Shown: piece after piece, positions 45,783 through 53,734 of the stretch | How the letters are laid out: each line of letters opens with the position of its first letter | Numbering within the stretch: position 1 is the stretch's first letter | From: Gammaproteobacteria bacterium | GTDB taxonomy: Bacteria > Pseudomonadota > Gammaproteobacteria > Pseudomonadales > Azotimanducaceae | Assembly: GCA_009837185.1 (NCBI GenBank) | Contig: VXUA01000043.1 | Coordinates: 20,929 to 84,928 of the forward strand | DNA: 64,000 bases | Direction: 5' to 3' | Made by a program: the position numbers and the translations under genes | Notes under the pieces: generated by a model | Databases searched by the model: none | The model's input: only the letters and a program-made list of their open reading frames with translations | What the model was told of the DNA's origin: nothing

Positions 45783-46445
45783 CTAAAAAAGCGGCGCGGT
45801 CGCGATGGCGATGGACAGTTCAATGTCTTTGATCGCGGAAACAACATCTTGTCCGATTAGATCCAACGATCGAATCTGCTCAATCCGATCGGCGACAGTC
45901 TCGAGTTGATCCGCCGGTAAGAGTGCATTTAGGATACCCGTCGCGTGGACCAGACAAAGCAGAATAACATCGCGAGGTGTGGGGATATTGTCTGAAAACA
46001 ATAGTTCATACATACGAAGCTTTGCTTCCTTCTCAGTACGACCGTCGATTACTGGATATCTTCTTGATCGAAAAACCCATAAAAACCGAGTGTCCTGTTG
46101 TTCGATAATGCCTTTTCGGATCAGTCCGGCGATGGCTTCATCACGGATGTCATCAACACGTTCAGACACGAATTCAACCCAGTAGCGAATACTTCGTCGT
46201 TCAGCAAGATTCGAAATTTCCGCTAAGACTTCATCGGCTACGTTTTGTCTAATAGGTTGAGTGTTGGTAGCATAGAGTTCTTCGAGGTCGGAGTCAATAC
46301 GTCCGGCTTCGGCAAGTTCCATGAGTATCGCCCCACTCATAGCATATCTATTGGACCAATCGGTGATATGGATAAAAGTACCGTCGTCATCGTGTAGTTG
46401 TAAGAGGACAACTTCTTCAGCTATGGTAAGAGTAGGGGTCGTCAT
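45783..46445 (-). CDS. GOLPH3/VPS74 (GPP34) family protein
   Basis: 220 residues, the size of the GPP34 domain. The N-terminus TLTIAEEVVLLQLHDDDGTF matches the L-x-L-A-E-E-L-L-L-L-x-L-x-D-x-x-G opening; later YAMSGAILMELAEAGRID, DEAIAGLIRKGIIEQ and the hydrophobic ILLCLVHATGILNALLP segment are family-typical. In eukaryotes GOLPH3 binds PI4P at the Golgi; bacterial homologues occur mainly in actinobacteria and scattered proteobacteria and their role is unknown, with membrane association likely. Divergent from msrP and convergent with ilvC (1 base). Confidence 0.8.
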   Translation of the reverse strand: MTTPTLTIAEEVVLLQLHDDDGTFIHITDWSNRYAMSGAILMELAEAGRIDSDLEELYATNTQPIRQNVADEVLAEISNLAERRSIRYWVEFVSERVDDIRDEAIAGLIRKGIIEQQDTRFLWVFRSRRYPVIDGRTEKEAKLRMYELLFSDNIPTPRDVILLCLVHATGILNALLPADQLETVADRIEQIRSLDLIGQDVVSAIKDIELSIAIATAPLF

Positions 46446-46604
46446 GTTTGATATGTTTCAGCGTAGTGAATTTGGTTTACGAACAGAGTTGAAATCCCAA
46501 GCGGATGTCAGAGTTGATTTTATGCGTGGCCAGTGCTCGAAGTACAATTTGTACGGTACGCTGTCAGAAATTTATAACTCATTTCACACTGCCAAGGAGC
46601 GTAG

Positions 46605-47561
46605 ATGGTATTAATAAAGACAAAGAGAGAAATACCGAGTTCGGAAATCACCCCTGAAGGGGTTTATTTGTCCCGCCGTAAGTTCATTGGACAATCCTCC
46701 GCCGTAGTGGCCGCAGGAGCGTTGGCGCAATCTAGTCTTGCGTTACCCGAAAGTTGGATTGAAGATCAGGGGTATGAGCCCGGGGAAGATATTGACGAAG
46801 ACATCACACCTGAAAAGCATGCCACCAATTACAACAATTTCTTCGAGTTTGGTACTAATAAGGACGATCCCGCGAAACACGCTCATCAGATGACTGTGGA
46901 TCCGTGGTCAGTTGAAATTAAAGGACTAGTAGAGAAACCGGGAAAGTTGCCTTTAGAAGATCTTCTCAAGGACATCGATTTAGAGGAAAGAATCTATCGC
47001 CTTAGATGCGTTGAAGCTTGGTCGATGGTGATCCCTTGGATTGGCTTCCCTGTGAAAACGGTCTTAGACAAAGTGAAGCCGCAGAGTGGCGCGAAATACG
47101 TCAAATTTACAACGCTTTTGAGAGAAAGCGAAATGCCAGGCACCAAATCCAGATTTTCTTCCATTGAGTATCCGTACGTTGAAGGTCTTCGACTAGACGA
47201 AGCAAACCATCCACTAGCGATTTTTGCGATTGGCATGTACGGGAAAGTGCTTCCAAATCAAAACGGTGCTCCTTTTCGACTCGTGGTACCGTGGAAGTAT
47301 GGATTTAAGAGTATTAAGTCAATTGTCCAGATTGAGTTAACAAGACGACAACCGAAAACGACTTGGAACTTGTCCGCGCCTCATGAGTATGGTTTCTATG
47401 CGAACGTCAATCCTGAGGTTGATCATCCTCGTTGGTCGCAAGCTACCGAGAGAAGACTGCCGCAAGGACTCTTTGCGAGGTCAATCGAAACGAAGATGTT
47501 TAACGGCTATGATGAAGTAGCTAGTCTCTACGAAGGATTGAACTTAAAAAGAAATTTTTGA
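46605..47561 (+). CDS. msrP: Periplasmic methionine-sulfoxide reductase, catalytic subunit
   Basis: 318 residues. Molybdoenzyme repairing oxidised methionines of periplasmic proteins. N-terminal Tat signal with SRRKFIGQSS, then AAGALAQSSLALP as the hydrophobic part. The molybdopterin-binding Cys is in YRLRCVEAWSMVIPW at about residue 143. Family marks LPLEDLLKD and PFRLVVPWKYGFKSIKSIV. A good AAGGAG ribosome site precedes the ATG. Followed by its haem partner after 78 bases. Confidence 0.95.
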   Translation: MVLIKTKREIPSSEITPEGVYLSRRKFIGQSSAVVAAGALAQSSLALPESWIEDQGYEPGEDIDEDITPEKHATNYNNFFEFGTNKDDPAKHAHQMTVDPWSVEIKGLVEKPGKLPLEDLLKDIDLEERIYRLRCVEAWSMVIPWIGFPVKTVLDKVKPQSGAKYVKFTTLLRESEMPGTKSRFSSIEYPYVEGLRLDEANHPLAIFAIGMYGKVLPNQNGAPFRLVVPWKYGFKSIKSIVQIELTRRQPKTTWNLSAPHEYGFYANVNPEVDHPRWSQATERRLPQGLFARSIETKMFNGYDEVASLYEGLNLKRNF

Positions 47562-47639
47562 ATTGCAATGGATACGCGCGCAATATAGATTGACACAGTG
47601 CGCATTTGCAGCGATTTGACTCGCTCAAGGTAAGAATTT

Positions 47640-48293
47640 GTGGCGCGACCGCGACTGAGTTTTCTTGCGACCAAACCAGCTAAGTGGGTCGTTGGACTGC
47701 TGCTCGCTATTCCATTACTCCTACTGCTAAACGATGTACGGATCGAGCTTTTCGATCCTGGTGCTCGCTTAGGACCTAATCCTGGGGATGTTTTAGTCGA
47801 TCGGCTCGGAACATGGTCGATCAGGTTTCTGTATTTGACTTTGTTGGTATCGTCGATCTCCCGGATATTCAAGATTCCAGTACTCGTGCAACATCGGCGT
47901 ACCTGTGGGTTGTTTGCCTTTACCTATGTGGTGTTACACTTCACTGCATATCTCTCCGCGATTTTGGGATTCGATTTCAACACACTGTTAGGAGATTTTT
48001 CGAAACGTCCTTACATCATATTTGGGATGATCGCATTGTTATTGTTAATACCGCTAGCAATCACCTCGACTCGAGGATGGCGAAAGCGACTCAAGTTGAA
48101 TTGGAAACGACTTCATCGACTGATATATTTAATCGCGGTTCTAGCACTCATTCACCTCTGGATGCAAGAACGGTCGACATACACGGACACGGTGATTTAT
48201 GGGTCGATCCTTGTTCTTCTATTTGTTGAGAGAATCGTTCATGCTCTACGACAAAGATTGGCGCGAGCAAACGCTGCTTCCGCGGCGAGTTAG
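47640..48293 (+). CDS. msrQ: Haem-binding membrane subunit of the MsrPQ system
   Basis: 217 residues with six membrane segments. Passes electrons from the quinone pool or cytoplasm to MsrP. LGPNPGDVLVDRLGTW (family start), a His in FAFTYVVLHFTAYL, and His in LKLNWKRLHRLIYLIAVLALIHLW are the haem b ligands. GTG start. Downstream of msrP; the pair defines the system. Confidence 0.94.
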   Translation: MARPRLSFLATKPAKWVVGLLLAIPLLLLLNDVRIELFDPGARLGPNPGDVLVDRLGTWSIRFLYLTLLVSSISRIFKIPVLVQHRRTCGLFAFTYVVLHFTAYLSAILGFDFNTLLGDFSKRPYIIFGMIALLLLIPLAITSTRGWRKRLKLNWKRLHRLIYLIAVLALIHLWMQERSTYTDTVIYGSILVLLFVERIVHALRQRLARANAASAAS

Positions 48294-48342
48294 TCGGTAA
48301 ACTGTGTTACTTTTAAACTAAAACCTAAGGATATTTAGACTT

Positions 48343-48693
48343 ATGACAGCATTAGCAGATCGCAACATTGAACCTCTCTCCAAGGAGTCCAAATCACCTT
48401 CTACTGAGGAGATTAAAGAACTGCTGAACGAAATCCCTTCGTGGGCGGTGAACTATTCAGTCGAAGGGAAGTTTTACTATCTTGAACGTAAATTTAAGTG
48501 TTCAGCATATCCCGCGGTAGTTTCATTCCACAATCACGTAGCAGAACTTGCTGAGACCGTTCAACATCATCCAGAGATGACCACAGAGTATCACTTCTTG
48601 ACCGTTAAGTGGTGGTCCCATTCGGTGGGCGGACTGCACTTGAATGATTTCATCATGGCGGCTAAATGTGATCAGATTTTTATTACTGTATAA
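48343..48693 (+). CDS. Pterin-4a-carbinolamine dehydratase
   Basis: 116 residues. Dehydrates 4a-hydroxytetrahydrobiopterin to recycle the phenylalanine-hydroxylase cofactor, and can act as a transcription coactivator in eukaryotes. Key residues: AELAETVQHHPEMTTEYH with the catalytic His pair and His in the VKWWSHSVGGLHLNDF stretch. An N-terminal extension of about 20 residues is not part of the domain. No phhA in the window, so whether it supports a pterin-dependent hydroxylase is open. The parS site lies 1 base after the stop codon. Confidence 0.93.
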   Translation: MTALADRNIEPLSKESKSPSTEEIKELLNEIPSWAVNYSVEGKFYYLERKFKCSAYPAVVSFHNHVAELAETVQHHPEMTTEYHFLTVKWWSHSVGGLHLNDFIMAAKCDQIFITV

Positions 48694-48694
48694 A

Positions 48695-48710
48695 TGTTTC
48701 ACGTGGAACA
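48695..48710. promoter_or_regulatory. Chromosomal parS site (ParB-binding centromere)
   Basis: TGTTTCACGTGGAACA is a 16-base near-palindrome. It matches the bacterial parS consensus (TGTTTCACGTGAAACA and the gammaproteobacterial TGTTCCACGTGGAACA) with the CACGTG core intact. Established knowledge places parS near oriC in many bacteria, where ParB/Spo0J nucleates on it. Confidence 0.85.
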
Positions 48711-49434
48711 TATAGTCCGATTAACTACGGTGATACCGTACTTGAAGCGGACGATCTAGTGGTATGAATTTCGCTAAATCGGTTCGAACACGGGTTCTTT
48801 AAAAGGTCTTCCTCCAGTTTGCTGCTTTAGTTATGTTAATTAGACTCAATTGATCATCTACAACATCGAAGAGTTCTAGTATAAGAGGGGCTTAACGGTA
48901 CACACGCACATCGCGAAGAAGGCCATCAGCAGAATAATGAGGATGGCGAGAAAGTAGTACATTTAGTAGTCTGTGTACGTCGCCTATATTACGGAGACAA
49001 AAAAACGTTCAAATCGCAAGGCAACTACATCGGTTCAGTTCGCTAACCGAGAGGGTCTAGTTCTTAAAGTCACGTGACGAATAAAAAAACCTTCACAGTC
49101 CCGAAGACGCAAACGCTCGATTAACGGATTATCAGACTGGTGATCCCGAGCAATATTACTTGTTTGAATTTTCGCTGAATATTGCATTGTTTCGAGTCAT
49201 AGAGAGATAGACTCATAAAACATTTCCGATAAAACACGAATGGGTTCCGGCTGCTTTTGAGGAACGTAAACGAGCGATACAAGCTTATGCTTCCGAGGTA
49301 TAAAGGGTGTTCTGATTCAGTGTTAGATTAGAGGAGACCCATACTTTCTGACCGTGCCTGCTATTGCTCTTTTAAGCTTCGGTTGACTTACAATTCACTG
49401 TCTTCTGACCTAATAGCTAAAGGAAGAGAGATAA
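48711..49434. other. AT-rich intergenic region after parS
   Basis: 724 bases holding a possible 28-residue hydrophobic frame on the minus strand (listed separately), a GTCACGTGAC palindrome at 49069-49078 that lacks parS flanks, and otherwise nothing I can support. A TTGACT -35-like element at 49383 may serve the next gene, but no -10 at the right distance is seen. Confidence 0.4.
48876..48962 (-). CDS. Possible 28-residue hydrophobic peptide
   Basis: A frame of 28 codons (MYYFLAILIILLMAFFAMCV, then CTVKPLLY) would make a single membrane helix. It lies in a gene-free stretch. The protein is plausible as a small membrane peptide, but no ribosome binding site is visible and no homologue is known to me. 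Confidence 0.3.
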   Translation of the reverse strand: MYYFLAILIILLMAFFAMCVCTVKPLLY

Positions 49435-49977
49435 GTGAAACAACCTGTAACGCTCCATACCAGACAAGCCATTGTGGATGAGTGGTTTGATTTAAAACGT
49501 TTTGAACGATATTATCGATTGCTGAAAAGAAGATATCGACGATATACGATTGCGTTGCAGATTACGGGGGCATTAGCAGCGTTTTTGGCGGTATTTCCTG
49601 CTTTGGCACTTGCTCAGAAACTTGATGAACTTCAAGACTTTTTAGATATTGTTGAAGTGTTGGGCATAGCAATACTTCTCGCTCTGTACTTTGTTGATAA
49701 GATTTCGAAACTGTCAACAAAATACGACCTGTTAGATCCGGTTATATCGGGATGTTCGTCATTGAACGCCGAAATAAAGGAATTGTGGGATACAATTCAG
49801 ACAACAGAGGTGTCGGAACAGGAAGCATCAGCCTGGTGCACCAGACTGACCCGTAGTGTGAATATGTTGCTAACTATTCCAGACAAGTTTATTACAGAGG
49901 ATGATCGTTTACGTGATGAAAGTTCCAGAGAAGCACTTAGTGAACTCGAATATTACATACAAAGGGAGACTACGTAA
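49435..49977 (+). CDS. SLATT-like two-TM protein
   Basis: 180 residues. N-terminal basic helix (WFDLKRFERYYRLLKRRYRRY), two close membrane segments (TIALQITGALAAFLAVFPAL and VEVLGIAILLALYFVD), then a C-terminal helical cytoplasmic domain of about 95 residues. This layout is that of SLATT domains, two-TM putative effectors that in other bacteria accompany CBASS- or SLOG-type conflict systems. No nucleotidyltransferase or sensor lies in the window, so the assignment is structural only. GTG start with AAGGAAGAGAG upstream. Overlaps the proline-rich gene by 1 base. Confidence 0.6.
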   Translation: MKQPVTLHTRQAIVDEWFDLKRFERYYRLLKRRYRRYTIALQITGALAAFLAVFPALALAQKLDELQDFLDIVEVLGIAILLALYFVDKISKLSTKYDLLDPVISGCSSLNAEIKELWDTIQTTEVSEQEASAWCTRLTRSVNMLLTIPDKFITEDDRLRDESSREALSELEYYIQRETT

Positions 49978-50141
49978 TGAGAAATAAAGATCAGCAAAGT
50001 GTAGCATGGAGAGAAAGAGTAGAAAAGAGTGGACCACCGAGAAATCCTAATATTCAACCACCGAAACTTCCACCTGAAAGTCCTCCTAGTAATCCTACGC
50101 CACCGCAACCAAGTCCTTCACCTCCTGACAAGAAAGAATAA
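49977..50141 (+). CDS. Small proline-rich protein, coupled to SLATT-like gene
   Basis: 54 residues (begins MRNKDQQSVAWRERVEKSG; the remainder is PP-, NP- and SP-rich ending in DKKE). Its ATG overlaps the previous stop (TAATG), so it must be translated by re-initiation. No signal peptide, no recognised domain; a disordered polyproline tail partner is the likely form. I have no named family for it. A hairpin follows 9 bases after the stop. Confidence 0.6.
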   Translation: MRNKDQQSVAWRERVEKSGPPRNPNIQPPKLPPESPPSNPTPPQPSPSPPDKKE

Positions 50142-50150
50142 ACTGTCATT

Positions 50151-50172
50151 CAACGGCATATTAAGGCCGTTG
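50151..50172 (+). terminator. Hairpin after the proline-rich gene
   Basis: CAACGGC and GCCGTTG pair perfectly across an 8-base loop, 9 bases after the stop codon. There is no T-run after the stem, so it may be a Rho-dependent end or an mRNA-stabilising hairpin. Confidence 0.45.
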
Positions 50173-50553
50173 TAGAAACGATTCCTTAATGTTGTAGACT
50201 ATGTGCGGTTGAAAATCAACAGTACGAAAGAATTTACTCAAAGCATTGAAGAGCGATGCAAAAGGCTGAACCCTAACAAATTCCGAAGCAGCAATTCGCA
50301 GGACGCTAGGTTACGTTTGTTGTGATGGAGCCACGATCCGAACCTCGCGGGATGACGATCGAAACAAGAAGAAATAACAACAGAAAATAGCGGAAAACAT
50401 ATTCGTTATTTTTGCCCGATTTTTCTCTGATTATCTTGTCTAATCAGCTGGATTATCTTTTTTTAAAACTTATGAATATGTACGTACATATAATTTATAA
50501 AACACGATTTGTAGTTATACTATACGGTTTATAAGGGAACTCGAAAGGAAAAA
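50173..50553. other. Very AT-rich intergenic region with palindrome
   Basis: 381 bases. The last 150 are strongly AT-rich. A 16-bp perfect palindrome and a TATACT box (50516-50521) are near the right end. A 40-codon frame starting with GTG at 50203 is probably a remnant or chance. Confidence 0.45.
50476..50491. promoter_or_regulatory. 16-bp perfect palindrome, candidate operator
   Basis: ATATGTACGTACATAT is fully self-complementary. It lies about 25 bases before a TATACT -10-like box and 63 before the start of a small basic protein, a position typical of a repressor site for a dimeric regulator. Confidence 0.45.
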
Positions 50554-50760
50554 ATGGCTAGAAAAGTAACAGCGACATTAGCGTCAATGCGCAAATCTCG
50601 AGAGGAATTAGAACGAGATATTGAAGTTTATCTAAAGGAAGGAATGAGAATTAAATCGGTCCCAGCGGGTGCTACCGGGCAAGACGAGAAAAACCGAAGT
50701 AAGCACATTGTGATCTCCCGGAAACCACAACCACCTCGAAAGAAAAAAACAAACGTATAG
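50554..50760 (+). CDS. Small basic protein of unknown function
   Basis: 68 residues, strongly basic (many R/K; ends in RKPQPPRKKKTNV). An N-terminal helix (TLASMRKSREELERDIEVYL) may mediate binding; the rest looks flexible. ATG with a GAAAGGA ribosome site. Preceded by a palindrome and a TATACT box. It stands between the SLATT-like pair and holD, so it may belong to the same accessory stretch. I do not recognise a family. Confidence 0.5.
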   Translation: MARKVTATLASMRKSREELERDIEVYLKEGMRIKSVPAGATGQDEKNRSKHIVISRKPQPPRKKKTNV

Positions 50761-50907
50761 CGACACGGCGAAGATTATTTCCAACTAGTCCAGCGTTACG
50801 ACATACCTGTACACTTTTCACGTCAGTTCGAACTTGAGCTACGTGTGTTTACTACTGCCTCACAGTACTTACTTTTCCGTAGGCAACGCACCTTGGTTTA
50901 ATACATA

Positions 50908-51576
50908 ATGGATTCCAATAAAGTTCAGTGGTTACAGAGAATGGGAATAGATGTATGGCGCCCCCGTACTCTCGACCGCACTCCACCAGACAACGCCCCA
51001 AACGAATCCTTGCAAACGTCCGATAGGCTCGAAATCCCTTCTTCTAGCACGAGCACGTCGAAAGCGAAACCACAGTCTCATTCTCTAAAGACTGATTCGC
51101 AGCCTTCGACTAAATTGAAGGGGCAGCTCAGCAAGCAACAAAGGCGGTCAAGTCACGGTGTGCAAATTTCCGTCTGTTGTAGCTCGTCAGCGGGTGTGTT
51201 ACTGATTAAAGATGACGAAGCGCTCAATCGAGAATTCACAGAGGATGTGTTTCGTGCATACCGACTATTAAAGCGAATTGATGATGTTGGGACTGAAGTG
51301 TCATTTTTCAGGTTCAACTGGCCGGAAGAAACTCGTCTTGCCCATATCAAGGGTGGAAACGACACCTCGTTAGAAGGAGCTCAACGCGCGTTTCTTGCGG
51401 CAGCTAGAAATGCAAGAAATGGACTGCCAAAATTCATAATCGCAATTGGTCAAAAGGCTGTTCAGTTAACGAGCGTTGAAATTTTTGACAAAGCTAGAGT
51501 TTTACACTGCGTGGAAGAAGCTGACCCTAGCACGTTTAAGAAGAGTATTTGGGCATTCCTCCGAGATGATCAATGA
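50908..51576 (+). CDS. holD: HolD-like protein (DNA polymerase III psi subunit)
   Basis: 222 residues versus 137 in E. coli. The N-terminal WLQRMGIDVWRPR matches the psi opening Q-L-Q-x-L-G-I-x-x-W-x-x-R, which binds the chi subunit and clamp loader; the TSLEGAQRAFLAAARNARNG block corresponds to the SLEGAQ segment of HolD. Between them lies a Ser/Lys-rich linker of about 90 residues absent in E. coli. Position directly before rimI and prfC, as in E. coli holD-rimI-(yjjG)-prfC, supports this. Sequence similarity is otherwise low, so the call rests on motifs and synteny. Confidence 0.62.
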   Translation: MDSNKVQWLQRMGIDVWRPRTLDRTPPDNAPNESLQTSDRLEIPSSSTSTSKAKPQSHSLKTDSQPSTKLKGQLSKQQRRSSHGVQISVCCSSSAGVLLIKDDEALNREFTEDVFRAYRLLKRIDDVGTEVSFFRFNWPEETRLAHIKGGNDTSLEGAQRAFLAAARNARNGLPKFIIAIGQKAVQLTSVEIFDKARVLHCVEEADPSTFKKSIWAFLRDDQ

Positions 51577-52021
51577 GTCAAATTTCCAGCCACTGGAGGA
51601 ATCGGACTTACCGACTGTCGTAGCAATTGAACAGCGCGTGATGCCATTTGGCTGGATTCTGAATACGTTTCGATCCTGCCTGCATAACGATGCTTACGAA
51701 TGTTGGAAGTTGAACTTTGATGAGAGTTTGATCGGTTACTGCATTTTGTACTTCGTTGGTCCTTCGGTACAACTATTGAATTTGTGCGTCGATCTCCCAT
51801 TTCAAGGAAAAGGCTTTGGTAGGGATCTCTTGTGTTTTGCTTTAGCTCGCTGTAGAGAGAAAGAGGCGCGCGAAATTTTTCTTGAAGTGCGTGTTTCGAA
51901 CACGGTCGCCCAACAACTCTACAGCACAATGGGATTTAGAAAAATCGATCGTCGGATAGACTATTATCAGTCTCCAAACGGGCGGGAACACGCAGAGGTG
52001 TTTGCTCTAAAGTTAATGTAG
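51566..52021 (+). CDS. rimI: Ribosomal-protein-S18-alanine N-acetyltransferase
   Basis: About 151 residues from ATG 51566, which overlaps the preceding stop by 11 bases (E. coli RimI 148). GNAT fold: [10 protein letters not shown] near the N-terminus, acetyl-CoA loop [15 protein letters not shown] (Q/R-x-x-G-x-G/A pattern), then [22 protein letters not shown]. Acetylates the N-terminal Ala of S18. Located between holD and prfC. Confidence 0.92.
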   Translation: MINESNFQPLEESDLPTVVAIEQRVMPFGWILNTFRSCLHNDAYECWKLNFDESLIGYCILYFVGPSVQLLNLCVDLPFQGKGFGRDLLCFALARCREKEAREIFLEVRVSNTVAQQLYSTMGFRKIDRRIDYYQSPNGREHAEVFALKLM

Positions 52022-52112
52022 ACACCAATCTAGTGTAAATGCAAAAAACGAGTTCGTCAATCTTCTTTCCCTTCAAATACTGTACCGGGGGGTACATTTT
52101 TGGACACTAGAA

Positions 52113-53708
52113 ATGACTATTAGAGAATCGGTCGACAAACGTCGAACCTTCGCCATCATCTCCCATCCAGATGCAGGAAAAACTACGGTCACCGAAAAAC
52201 TACTGTTGATGGGCAATGCGATCCAATTAGCGGGGACCGTAAAAGCGAAGAAAAGTGGACGGCAAGCAAAGTCAGATTGGATGGCGTTGGAGCAGCAGCG
52301 TGGGATTTCAGTTACAACATCGGTGATGCAGTTTGATTACCAAGGCTATGTCGTGAATCTATTGGACACTCCTGGGCACGAGGACTTCTCTGAGGACACC
52401 TATCGTACTCTCACTGCCGTTGATTCAGCAGTCATGGTCATTGATGGAACTAAAGGGGTGGAGCCAAGGACCCGGAAACTTGTTGAAATTTGTCGGATGC
52501 GCGACACACCCATCGTGACTCTAGTCAACAAGTTGGACCGAGAATGCATGGATCCTTTAGACATGATCAGTCACATCGAAGACGAACTTCAGGTGGAGTG
52601 TATTCCAATGAGTTGGCCGATCGGTTCGGGTCGATCGTTGCGGGGTCTCTACCGATTAGACACCGACGTGCTAAAAATTTACGAACATGGACACGGTAGT
52701 ACTACCTATGAATACCCACTAATCCGGGGGTTGGATACTCCCGAAGCAAAACAGCTGCTTGGGGTAGACTACGATGAATCCGCGGACACGATTGAATTGC
52801 TCAAGGGTGCCGGCCATGTTGCAGACCATCAGGAGTATCTTGAAGGTCGGCAGACCCCCGTCTTCTTTGGTTCAGCATTACAGAACTTTGGCATTACCGA
52901 TTTGATGGATGTCTTTGTCGAAAAAGCACCGCCCCCGCTTGAACGCGAGACCGATAATGGTATAGTTTCCCCATACAGTGACACGTTTAGCGGATTTATA
53001 TTTAAGATTCAAGCGAACATGGATCCTCAGCACAGAGATCGCATCGCTTTTCTGCGCGTTTGCTCTGGTTCTTACCGAAAGGGTATGAAGATGCGCCACG
53101 TAAGGTTAGATCGGGACGTCAAGATCGCGGATGCGGTTACTTTTATGGCGGGCGATAGGGCGAGAGTGGAAGAAGCATATGCTGGGGACATCATCGGATT
53201 GCACAATCACGGAACGATTCGCATTGGTGACACGTTCTCTGAAGGAGAAAAGATTCAGTTCAAGGGTATTCCCAATTTCGCACCAGAATTATTCAAGAGG
53301 GTGCGGGCAAAGAATCCCTTACACGCCAAACGCTTACATACAGGAATCAAACAACTCTCCGAAGAAGGGGTTACCCAAGTCTTCAACAAATTGTCCAACA
53401 ACGAAGTGATCTTAGGTGCAATTGGTCAGCTACAGTTCGACCTCGTTGCGTTTCGTCTTGAGAATGAATATGGAGCAGAATGCGCCTACGAACCCTGCAA
53501 CATCTATACAGTTCGATGGGTCAACACTGACGATACTAAGTTATTGCATGAGTTTTGCGCTCGTACGCAATCGCAATTAGCGCGAGACGGCGGGGATCAC
53601 TTAGCGTTACTAGCGACATCGAGACCCAACTTACAACTTATTCAAGAGAGGTGGCCAGAAGTGTCGTTCACCCCCAGTCGCGAACACGCGTCAGTGGCGA
53701 CGCGATAG
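52113..53708 (+). CDS. prfC: Peptide chain release factor 3
   Basis: 531 residues (E. coli 529). GTPase that recycles RF1/RF2 from the ribosome. G1 [15 protein letters not shown] near residues 17-31, [14 protein letters not shown] (switch I), G3 [19 protein letters not shown]4 [11 protein letters not shown], and a second-domain block [21 protein letters not shown]. Full length. Last gene of holD-rimI-prfC; convergent with fabY. Confidence 0.97.
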   Translation: MTIRESVDKRRTFAIISHPDAGKTTVTEKLLLMGNAIQLAGTVKAKKSGRQAKSDWMALEQQRGISVTTSVMQFDYQGYVVNLLDTPGHEDFSEDTYRTLTAVDSAVMVIDGTKGVEPRTRKLVEICRMRDTPIVTLVNKLDRECMDPLDMISHIEDELQVECIPMSWPIGSGRSLRGLYRLDTDVLKIYEHGHGSTTYEYPLIRGLDTPEAKQLLGVDYDESADTIELLKGAGHVADHQEYLEGRQTPVFFGSALQNFGITDLMDVFVEKAPPPLERETDNGIVSPYSDTFSGFIFKIQANMDPQHRDRIAFLRVCSGSYRKGMKMRHVRLDRDVKIADAVTFMAGDRARVEEAYAGDIIGLHNHGTIRIGDTFSEGEKIQFKGIPNFAPELFKRVRAKNPLHAKRLHTGIKQLSEEGVTQVFNKLSNNEVILGAIGQLQFDLVAFRLENEYGAECAYEPCNIYTVRWVNTDDTKLLHEFCARTQSQLARDGGDHLALLATSRPNLQLIQERWPEVSFTPSREHASVATR

Positions 53709-53734
53709 AAGAATTTCCTCGGTCCTAGGAGACG

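Noticed and set aside
48523..48711. 62-codon minus-strand frame starting MFHVKH
   Set aside because: Its first codons are simply the translated parS site and the rest is antisense to the pterin dehydratase gene.
49069..49078. Second CACGTG palindrome (GTCACGTGAC) as another parS
   Set aside because: It lacks the TGTT/AACA flanks required for parS; only the 6-base core is shared.
50203..50325. 40-residue frame between the SLATT-like cassette and the basic protein
   Set aside because: No ribosome site, no homology I recognise; probably a decayed gene or chance.
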